From Ferruginibacter sp. (GTDB lineage: Bacteria; Bacteroidota; Bacteroidia; Chitinophagales; Chitinophagaceae): a DNA stretch of 64,000 nucleotides. The notes beneath the pieces are model-generated. The model saw only the letters and a program-made list of their open reading frames with translations, was not told the DNA's origin and did not search any database. This document shows positions 26,622 through 33,821 of the stretch, piece after piece (position 1 is the first letter of the stretch; every line of letters begins with the position of its first letter). Both the position numbers and the translations under genes were made by a program. Location: assembly GCA_017983695.1 (NCBI GenBank), contig JAGOAX010000006.1, positions 124,001 to 188,000 of the forward strand. Direction: 5' to 3'.

Positions 26622-27191
26622 TTATTTTATTATTTCACTTAATTCTTTTTCAAAAACACCAGTCGATTTATAACCACTGATTGATATTGGTGTTAATATC
26701 CTTGCACCACTTAAGTTATTTTCATAAATCACATTGGTAATATTAACGTTAATAGTGGATCCCGTTGCAGTAGACTTTACTCGTACGTTCCAATCCCCGT
26801 AAACTGGCAATGCTCTTATTTGTTTTTCAGTCGCATACGGTCCAACGTTGGTACCTGTAACCGGAACTATTCTACCATTTGCCTTAATAGAGGGTACAAC
26901 AATAATTGCAGACGGATCAACAGGTTTACCATTTTTATCTTCCATTGTTGCAGATAGTAAAGACCTTTGAGAAATGATTAATCCGCTACTTCTATCTATT
27001 ATCTTTATTGAAAATCCCTTTTGAGCGAATAAGTCCACAAGATTATCCCAAACTTTATCAAAGGATTGTGATGAACTAAAAACCATTGGAGTTTCAGGAT
27101 AGGTACCTTTTACCGGTATCTCTTTTACGGTCGAACATGACTGTAATGCAATTATTGAGAAAATTAATGCGTTAAGGATCGTTTTCATCAT
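26622..27191 (-). CDS. Lipoprotein of unknown function at right end of element
   Basis: 189 residues, opposite strand to the rest of the element. A signal with lipobox LQSC gives a lipidated Cys near residue 19. The mature part is beta-rich with KVWDNLVDLFAQKGFSIKIIDRSSGLIISQRSLL, a pattern seen in small periplasmic domains that follow lipidation in Bacteroidetes. Could be a surface cargo protein changing phage or host contact, but no family is recognised. Alternative Met one codon later. Confidence 0.65.
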   Translation of the reverse strand: MMKTILNALIFSIIALQSCSTVKEIPVKGTYPETPMVFSSSQSFDKVWDNLVDLFAQKGFSIKIIDRSSGLIISQRSLLSATMEDKNGKPVDPSAIIVVPSIKANGRIVPVTGTNVGPYATEKQIRALPVYGDWNVRVKSTATGSTINVNITNVIYENNLSGARILTPISISGYKSTGVFEKELSEIIK

Positions 27192-27278
27192 AACTAATTT
27201 GTGTCTACTAAAGGTATGTGAAATAAGGAAATCCTAAACCCTTACGAGGCATTAAACCGCCCTTTTTTACAATTCATG

Positions 27279-27298
27279 TACCCTAATTGTACCTTGAA
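27279..27298 (+). repeat. Right copy of terminal repeat, integrase arm-site candidate
   Basis: GTACCCTAATTGTACCTTGA, matching 19969-19988 in 19 of 20 positions and in the same direction. It lies 46 bp inside the right att core. Confidence 0.55.
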
Positions 27299-27343
27299 AA
27301 AGCTGAAACATAACACTGATAAGCATTTCAGGCACTTATATTG

Positions 27344-27360
27344 TTCCTTTCGTGGGCACA
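27344..27360 (+). repeat. Right att core (17-bp direct repeat)
   Basis: TTCCTTTCGTGGGCACA, identical to 19839-19855. Upstream bases do not extend the tRNA, so only the acceptor end is kept here. Beyond it begins the chromosomal terminator and the pectate-lyase-like gene. Confidence 0.85.
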
Positions 27361-27392
27361 AGCCGGAGTTTTAGCTCCGGCTTTATTATTTT
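27361..27392 (+). terminator. Terminator right of att, probably the original tRNA-Leu terminator
   Basis: Perfect 8-bp stem AGCCGGAG/CTCCGGCT with a TTTTAG loop, followed by TTATTATTTT. It directly follows the 3' end of the displaced tRNA repeat and overlaps the end of the minus-strand beta-helix gene. Confidence 0.7.
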
Positions 27393-28972
27393 ACAGCAGC
27401 TATAATACCTGCCGCATATTTCCGTACAATATCTGCCTGCAATAAAAATGTTTTATTAAAAGAGGTCTGCTTAAATGCTGTAAAAAACGCCTGAGACAGT
27501 ATCTTATTTTCCTGCTTGGCCGACAATATTTTTTTTGGTGGAAAAGCAAGTGCTTCTGTTTTTTCATTTGGCGAAAAAAAATGATGCTTCATTTTTTTTG
27601 CTTCGGTAAATGCCGGATAGAAACAATCTTTCTGGCGTTTATTTTTTGGAACACCGTAATTATTAACCAGCCAAAAGTCATCGCTCACTTCGGCTACATA
27701 TTGCAGCAGTGCCGTAACAACATTTGGTGTTCTTTTTACCCTGTCGGCATGTACTACAACTATATTACGATTAAACCTGCAATTTATATTTTGTATATAA
27801 GGAAAGTAACTATCTACCTGTGAATTGGGCAGCATTATTAAAATATTGTCCATTATGTCGGCAGGCCTGGCAAAATCAGCACTTACTACTCCTCTATGCC
27901 CCGAATAAATTAAGTTTTTAGTAAATTGCTGTACAACCTCACCTTTATAAATCTGGTCGGCAAGATCGACTTGAATGGTTGCAAATAGAATAGAATTAGT
28001 TAAAACGGAATGCATACTATACATACCCACGCCATTTACTCCGTCTGAGTAGCCAGCTGTCATATCGGAAATAAAACAGGAATCAATGATTACTTTATCA
28101 GAAGCCAATGTTGTTACTATCTGAAAACCTTTATTCCCCCTTAGAGTACAATTCTGAATGAGTACATTTTTAAGTTTCCCGGGGCCGAATTCGTTTTCCA
28201 CATCAATACCTGCACCGGGCGGATGCCAACCATAAACGCCTGTATGACCAGTAGAGTCGAAAGAAGAAAATAAACACTTAATATTACTACCCTTAACAAT
28301 GCTTAAGCCCTGCCTTCCATTATGATGCAGGTTACATTTAGTAATCATAATATCTTCCCCATTGCTTTGTATTTGAAATCCATCAGAAGCAAAATGATGT
28401 GCAGTAATATTTTGCAACCTGATATTACTGCTTACATCGCCGGGCTCATAGTCGGCAATAAATACGCCATAAGATTCTCCTTCCACCACACCAGGCTGTT
28501 TACGCATTTTATCAACCTCGCCATTTAGTTCAATATTTTTTAGTACTGTATTTTTACAATTGATCAGTTTAAAAGCACAAACACTGCTGTTAAACGCATA
28601 ATTATAAGGCAGCCCCGGTGCCTGGTAATCGCTATTTCTCGAGAAATTTCCATTAACTCTGACAACGCTGTTATTGCCTTCGATGGTAAGCCCCGTGCAA
28701 TTTTTAAAAATAATATCTGTAATAGTATTTTTTTGGGGGCCGCCTGCAATTTTATAAGAACCAATATAATATTTGCCTTTCGGGATTATTAATGATCCGC
28801 CACCAGCTTTTGATAATGCAGCCGCTGCTTTAACAAAGGCAGGGTAACAATCTGTTTTATCATCTGGCTTTGCACCAAAATCGGTAACCAGATTATAGGT
28901 TTTAGTCTTTTGCGCTGTCAGTACCTGAACATTGCACACCAAAAAAAGTACGAGTAATTTATATTTGATCAT
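27386..28972 (-). CDS. Pectate-lyase-superfamily right-handed beta-helix protein
   Basis: 528 residues with a signal peptide (cleavage near LTAQ). The mature start NLVTDFGAKPDDKTDCYPAFVKAAAAL ... GGGSLIIPKGKYYIGS is the Pectate_lyase_3 signature, followed by many parallel-beta-helix rungs (IIFKNCTGLTIEG, LQNITAHHFASDGFQIQS, ITKCNLHHNGRQGLSI). Such proteins are polysaccharide lyases, hydrolases or epimerases; no substrate is evident. It lies 96 bp after the trehalase gene on the same strand and could be in that operon. Length is normal, so the neighbouring integration did not truncate it. Confidence 0.8.
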   Translation of the reverse strand: MIKYKLLVLFLVCNVQVLTAQKTKTYNLVTDFGAKPDDKTDCYPAFVKAAAALSKAGGGSLIIPKGKYYIGSYKIAGGPQKNTITDIIFKNCTGLTIEGNNSVVRVNGNFSRNSDYQAPGLPYNYAFNSSVCAFKLINCKNTVLKNIELNGEVDKMRKQPGVVEGESYGVFIADYEPGDVSSNIRLQNITAHHFASDGFQIQSNGEDIMITKCNLHHNGRQGLSIVKGSNIKCLFSSFDSTGHTGVYGWHPPGAGIDVENEFGPGKLKNVLIQNCTLRGNKGFQIVTTLASDKVIIDSCFISDMTAGYSDGVNGVGMYSMHSVLTNSILFATIQVDLADQIYKGEVVQQFTKNLIYSGHRGVVSADFARPADIMDNILIMLPNSQVDSYFPYIQNINCRFNRNIVVVHADRVKRTPNVVTALLQYVAEVSDDFWLVNNYGVPKNKRQKDCFYPAFTEAKKMKHHFFSPNEKTEALAFPPKKILSAKQENKILSQAFFTAFKQTSFNKTFLLQADIVRKYAAGIIAAVK

Positions 28973-29068
28973 CTTTATTTTTCTTAATTGTAAATAGTGA
29001 AAAATGTTTTAGCAAAGCTAAAGATGATGAAAAGAAGAATATCAATTTTAACTTTTCAATTCAACCAC

Positions 29069-30574
29069 TTAATCCTGCTCTGCCTTCATTTTTAAATACA
29101 CCCCATTGGTCCAGCCAAAGCCATCCTGGTTGGGATATTCTCCGCCACCAGCTGTAACAGTAATATCCATTACATTGTATTTCTCCATCATTTTGCCGGT
29201 TGCTGTAAATACTTTTTCGCAATTACTCAGCCAGTTACTTTTTATTTGATTGGCCAATGCTGTAAAGCCATAATTTTTTAAGCCTCGATAAGCCATCCAT
29301 TGTAAAGGTGCCCAGCCATTAGGTGCATCCCATTGCTGTCCGGTGCGGTATAAAGTAGTGACAACCCCGCCAGGAAAAACAAATTTTTCTTTAACCAATG
29401 TTGCAACCTTTTCGGCCTGCTCTTGCGTAGCAATTTTAAAAAATAAAGGGAACACGGTGGCCAGGTTAAAATGTTGCACCTGCTGGTGTTCAACACAATT
29501 AAAATCAAAATAACAACCCTGTTCTTCGTTCCAGCAATATTGTTGTATGGCTGCTTTCCTGTTGTAAATTTTTATTTGAAATTGTTTTACATTTTCTGCA
29601 TCATTTTGTTGCTGATATATTTTTTGCAATGTTTCTTCCAGGTATAATAACAAACAATTTAAATCAACGGGAATTAAATCAGTTGTTTGAATGCTAGCCA
29701 TTTCTTTTCCATCTTTAAACCATCGGCTGCTAAAATCCCAGCCGGATTCTGCAGCGGCTCTTATATGCCGGTACACTATTTCCGGTGCATTGGCTGAAGC
29801 CGCAGCAATATGCTTGTCTTCCGCATAAGCCTCCGGTCTGGGGTCAGCTTTGGCATCCCAATAACGGTTCATAACAATATTATCTGCTAAACGTACCACA
29901 CGATCAATTGCAGGCTTCCGGTAATTAAGTTCTTCCGTCCCATACATCCAGAAATGATATTCCTTTTCCAAAGCAGCCTTGTATTTTAATAAAATAGCGA
30001 CTCTTTTTTCTTCACTTAATAAATTTACCATCAACGCAAAAAAAGGTGGTTGAGAACGGCCTAAATAATAAGTACGGTTTCCATTGGGAATAAAACCAAG
30101 TTTATTAATCAGATACGCAAAATTATCTACCATATGTTCTACCTGGTCTGTCTTTTTGCAAACCTGTAACCCCAGCATGGTAAAATAACTGTCCCAGTAA
30201 TAAATTTCTCTAAACCTTCCACCCGGTACAATGTAAGGATGTGGCAAAGGAATTAATGTACCTCCTGACGCATCCGGCATTCTTTTCAATTCTTCCCACA
30301 GGTCGTTCAAATGCGTTTCAATTGTTTTTTTTGCAGATGAATAGGAAGATGTTTTTTCTTCGGGTAAAATAAAATTAGTGGCAACAAAATTTTTCAAATC
30401 AAATGCAGGATCATTTTTTTCTGCAGTGTATTGTGCTGATATAACTGTTAACGGATGTACAGGCACAGCATCAACAAAAAATTTACTGTCTGTAAATATG
30501 CCTGCCGATTGTACGGCCTCATACAAGGGACTTAAGGATTCTATAAAAAATAAATTGGAATTTGCCATATACAA
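29069..30574 (-). CDS. Alpha,alpha-trehalase (GH37)
   Basis: 501 residues. Both trehalase signatures are present: PGGRFREIYYWDSY at 117-130 and QWDAPNGWAP at 414-423, with GGGEYPNQDGFGWTNGV near the C-terminus. The enzyme splits trehalose into two glucose. No signal peptide is seen, so a cytosolic TreF-like enzyme is likely. The alternative Met at 30568 gives MANSNLFFIE. It begins 5 bp after the MFS stop and forms an operon with transporter and regulator. Confidence 0.93.
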   Translation of the reverse strand: MYMANSNLFFIESLSPLYEAVQSAGIFTDSKFFVDAVPVHPLTVISAQYTAEKNDPAFDLKNFVATNFILPEEKTSSYSSAKKTIETHLNDLWEELKRMPDASGGTLIPLPHPYIVPGGRFREIYYWDSYFTMLGLQVCKKTDQVEHMVDNFAYLINKLGFIPNGNRTYYLGRSQPPFFALMVNLLSEEKRVAILLKYKAALEKEYHFWMYGTEELNYRKPAIDRVVRLADNIVMNRYWDAKADPRPEAYAEDKHIAAASANAPEIVYRHIRAAAESGWDFSSRWFKDGKEMASIQTTDLIPVDLNCLLLYLEETLQKIYQQQNDAENVKQFQIKIYNRKAAIQQYCWNEEQGCYFDFNCVEHQQVQHFNLATVFPLFFKIATQEQAEKVATLVKEKFVFPGGVVTTLYRTGQQWDAPNGWAPLQWMAYRGLKNYGFTALANQIKSNWLSNCEKVFTATGKMMEKYNVMDITVTAGGGEYPNQDGFGWTNGVYLKMKAEQD

Positions 30575-30579
30575 ACCGG

Positions 30580-31836
30580 TTAAACATTTGCTGCTGCTTT
30601 AGCTTTGTTATGCAACCTGCTAAAAACAAATAAGCTGATTATTAAAATTGCAATGGGGATTAAGGAAAAATAAAATGCTGTTTTCCCGCCATAATGTTCA
30701 AAAATATTCCCGGTTATTAAAGACCCTGTTGAACCACCCAATGCCGAGAATAAAATAATCAACCCTGCCATTAACCCATGCTGCGGTTTTGGCAGCGAAC
30801 TTAATATTACAGAATTGATAGCCGGGTAAATAGGTGCCAGCAACAATCCTATCAATGGAAATACAAATGCGATCATTGGAACATCCTTTAATTGTGTAAT
30901 GCCGTTACCTTTATAGCCATCTATAAAGTTTTGAATGGCAGGCATGGCAAAATATACCAGGCCGCCTGCAAGTACCAGGCAGGTTATCAATACCACCAGC
31001 CAGTTTAATTTTTTTAATACTATACCGGCTAAAAATCTGCCCAAGGCAATGGAAGCAGCCAATATACTGGCCATTTGTATGCTTAATACCTGGTTCAATT
31101 TTAAAACATCATTATTAAAAGTTGGTAGCCAGCTCATAATACTTTGTTCCAGCAGCACATAAAAAAAAGCGCATAGCACAAATATTATTACCAGCGGATA
31201 CGCCAGCAGCGTAAACATTTTTAAAAACTCACTGGCAAAATTTTCTGAGGCAGGTACTTTAGATGCTGATTCGTCTAATGGCGACAACAGCAATAAAATA
31301 AACGCCACTAAAGATATACCACCCAATAAATAATATACCTGCAGCCACGACCGGGAGGATTCATTATTTTTATCAATAAACAAAGGAAAAATAAAATAAC
31401 TCACTACTATACCCACACCAAAAAAGGCTTCTAAAAAATTCATAAAGCTGATGTGTTCTTTCTCATCTTTTGTAACCAGGCCAATTGAACCAAAGGCCGA
31501 CATTTTAATTAATGCAAAGCTGGAACCGATAGCCGCAAACAATAATTCCACCATTATTAAACTATTGGTAAAAGGCATAATAAAACAAACCAGCGTTATA
31601 AAACCTAGTGCTATCAGCATGGCTCTTTTATAGCCTATCCTTGTTATGTAAGACGTTACTAAAAATGAAACGATGGCAATGCTCATATCTTTAAATGGTT
31701 CCAGTACTGCCACTTGTGATTTTGTAACATCAAAACTTTTTTGCACCAGTAAAATAACTGTACCCACACTATTCAGCAATATGGCAAATACAAAATAATT
31801 TAAAAACAGAGAGGTCTTAATTTTCCAGGTAGACAT
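30580..31836 (-). CDS. MFS sugar transporter
   Basis: 418 residues with about 12 membrane helices. MFS marks include VTSYITRIGYKRAMLIALGF (loop 2-3 region) and the duplicated half beginning near residue 210. It lies between a LacI regulator (42 bp upstream) and trehalase (5 bp downstream), so trehalose or a related disaccharide is the likely substrate. This is inferred from context; the sequence does not fix specificity. Confidence 0.85.
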   Translation of the reverse strand: MSTWKIKTSLFLNYFVFAILLNSVGTVILLVQKSFDVTKSQVAVLEPFKDMSIAIVSFLVTSYITRIGYKRAMLIALGFITLVCFIMPFTNSLIMVELLFAAIGSSFALIKMSAFGSIGLVTKDEKEHISFMNFLEAFFGVGIVVSYFIFPLFIDKNNESSRSWLQVYYLLGGISLVAFILLLLSPLDESASKVPASENFASEFLKMFTLLAYPLVIIFVLCAFFYVLLEQSIMSWLPTFNNDVLKLNQVLSIQMASILAASIALGRFLAGIVLKKLNWLVVLITCLVLAGGLVYFAMPAIQNFIDGYKGNGITQLKDVPMIAFVFPLIGLLLAPIYPAINSVILSSLPKPQHGLMAGLIILFSALGGSTGSLITGNIFEHYGGKTAFYFSLIPIAILIISLFVFSRLHNKAKAAANV

Positions 31837-31878
31837 AGCAGGTTTTATTTAATAAGCAATCAATATGTATTTAGAATT

Positions 31879-32874
31879 TTACAGTGATCCCCCATTAACC
31901 AGGACAGATTCCACCGTTAACTCCTGCAGAAACGAACTACCAGCCAGGCATTCCATCATCCGTTTAAATGCAAGCTTACCAAGTTTATACCCACTGGTTT
32001 CTACAAAAGTAATTTTAGGGTCGTACAGTGTAGGTATTAACCCGTTACTGATGGATACCACTCCAATATCTTCAGGCACACGTAATTTTTTTTCATGCAC
32101 CGCCTGCATAGCGCCAATAAGAATCAGATCACCCATACCAAATATGGCATCGGGTTTCTTTTTATTTTCCAAAGCAGCAAGTGTTACCGCCTTTGCTTCC
32201 GCAATACTTAATGGAAACTGGTTGTTGATTACAGTACCCGGCGATTTGATTTTAAAAGTTTCATTAAATGCTGCAAATCTTTTTTGAGAGATGGTTAGTT
32301 TTGGATGGCCAAAAAGTGCCAGTACATGTTTTTTTTGTTTAGCAATCAATGCATCTGCTGCCATGGTTGCTGCAATCTTATCGGCAAGGCAAATTTTATT
32401 GCAGGCTTCATAATCCGGCACCCGGTCAAAAAAAATAACGGGTGTGTTACTGCTTTGTATTTTTAAAAATGCATTGATGTCATCCGTTTCGCCGGTAATA
32501 GCAACAAACACACCGGCAATGCGGTTATTTTTTAAAAGCTTAAGGTTAGCGGTTTCTATATCCCTGCTTTCGCCAGATTGCATTATAAGTAAAGAATAAC
32601 CTGTTCTTCTGGCTTCTTCTTCCACTGCAGCAGTAAAGGAATCGTAAAAAAAATTATCTAATGAAGGAACCATAATACCCAATACATTACTAGTATTATT
32701 ACGCAGGTTAATGGCCTGCCTGTTGGGTTCGTATTCCAGTGTTTCGGCAAGTTCCTTTACCCGGCGTTTTGTCTCCTCCGAGATATCGGGATGATTTTTT
32801 AATGCCCTGGAAACAGTTGATACGCTGATTTTAAGAATCTGTGAAAGCTGTTTTAAAGTACTTACTTCCGCCAT
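31879..32874 (-). CDS. LacI-family transcriptional regulator
   Basis: 331 residues. The N-terminal HTH (TLKQLSQILKISVSTVSRALKNHPDIS, about 6-32) is the LacI DNA-binding domain, followed by the hinge helix region and a periplasmic-binding-protein-like ligand domain (NVLGIMVPSLDNFFYDSF at about 63-80). It is the first gene of the trehalose locus, so trehalose or glucose control is inferred. Both self-regulation and control of the downstream genes are likely. Confidence 0.9.
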   Translation of the reverse strand: MAEVSTLKQLSQILKISVSTVSRALKNHPDISEETKRRVKELAETLEYEPNRQAINLRNNTSNVLGIMVPSLDNFFYDSFTAAVEEEARRTGYSLLIMQSGESRDIETANLKLLKNNRIAGVFVAITGETDDINAFLKIQSSNTPVIFFDRVPDYEACNKICLADKIAATMAADALIAKQKKHVLALFGHPKLTISQKRFAAFNETFKIKSPGTVINNQFPLSIAEAKAVTLAALENKKKPDAIFGMGDLILIGAMQAVHEKKLRVPEDIGVVSISNGLIPTLYDPKITFVETSGYKLGKLAFKRMMECLAGSSFLQELTVESVLVNGGSL

Positions 32875-33029
32875 AGCAATCGGTGTAAAAAAGAATAGTT
32901 TGTTTGGTAAGCAAGATTATTGTTTTTTTATGACTATTCATTCATATTAAAGTAAAAATATTTACCCACCCTTTTTCATCAACAATTATTGTAAAGTGTA
33001 GTTTAGATGGTACTGCTATTTTAAGCAGC

Positions 33030-33482
33030 TTATTTCTTCAGCAACATAATTTGCCCCAAATGATAAGCATCGTGTTGCAGGCAACCCATTATCAACTGGT
33101 AAAAGGTCTGATCCTTTCTTATGGTTAGTTTATCCAGTTGTTCATCTTTAATGGTATGTAAAGCAGTACGCAGTGAATGATAGGCCGCTTCAAAATCATG
33201 CAGGGTTTGTTTCCAGCCGGCATCACTTAATTCGGCGGGCAATAAAAAATCTTTGAATGGTGGCGGATTATCGCTGCCTGTTAACCGGTTTACCACGGTG
33301 GTTCTCCAATAAATAATATGATTAGTAAGCTGCCAGATACTGTTGCCCCCTACTGGACCTGTTGCAGCCGCTTTGGCTGCAGTAATCCCCTGCAGGGTTT
33401 CTTTTAAATTATTACCGATCCAGCAATCGCCGTGTTGCAGGTCTTCAAATAGTTTTACTATGCGGTTAATTTCAATACTCAT
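33030..33482 (-). CDS. DinB-family protein
   Basis: 150 residues, four-helix bundle of the DinB/YfiT type. Metal-ligand candidates are His in LTNHIIYW (about residue 53) and two His in CLQHDAYHLGQ (about 137 and 141), the usual three-His set. Members include thiol-dependent transferases; no reaction can be assigned. A 5' fragment duplicate of this gene lies at 36351-36401. Confidence 0.85.
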   Translation of the reverse strand: MSIEINRIVKLFEDLQHGDCWIGNNLKETLQGITAAKAAATGPVGGNSIWQLTNHIIYWRTTVVNRLTGSDNPPPFKDFLLPAELSDAGWKQTLHDFEAAYHSLRTALHTIKDEQLDKLTIRKDQTFYQLIMGCLQHDAYHLGQIMLLKK

Positions 33483-33821
33483 ATTGTCGTTATTAATTCA
33501 TAGATAATAGTTCATGGTTCATAGCAAGGCAAACCTAAACAAATGTACAATTTCAGCTGTAATTGCACTACATACAGCTGCTGCTAACCATTTTATTATT
33601 AACCCGAAACTTATAGGATAAGTTTACTAAACAGCGTTTCCGTTTACCCGTCCTCTAATGTTATAGTTTTTTCATATCTTAGAGTTTTCAATAGTAAAAT
33701 TGTTGATTTAATATTAAATCCTTTAAAAATACCCGTTTTAATCACTACTATAAATTTCAAAAACAATAACTCCGTAAACTATATAATCAATATTTGTTTT
33801 ACATACAAAACCCTACAACTA
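33483..33821. other. Intergenic region between DinB gene and lipoprotein gene
   Basis: 339 bp between divergent genes. Contains an 8-bp inverted repeat CAGCTGTA/TACAGCTG at 33554-33561 and 33573-33580 and an AT-rich stretch before the lipoprotein start. No CDS or RNA is supported. Confidence 0.5.

Larger units (their letters stand above)
19839..27360. mobile_element. 7.5-kb satellite-like integrative element
   Basis: Bounded by perfect 17-bp direct repeats TTCCTTTCGTGGGCACA (19839-19855 and 27344-27360) from the tRNA-Leu 3' end. Inside, in order: integrase, cargo gene, excisionase-like HTH, small basic protein, RepA-like ATPase, iteron-like region, primase-like protein, terminase-small-subunit-like HTH and a reversed lipoprotein gene. 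No transfer, relaxase, capsid or portal genes are seen. Layout is that of a phage satellite or small integrative replicon. It appears to sit in the right att site of the conjugative element. Confidence 0.8.

Noticed and set aside
27581..27823. 80-codon plus-strand frame
   Set aside because: Antisense shadow of the beta-helix gene.
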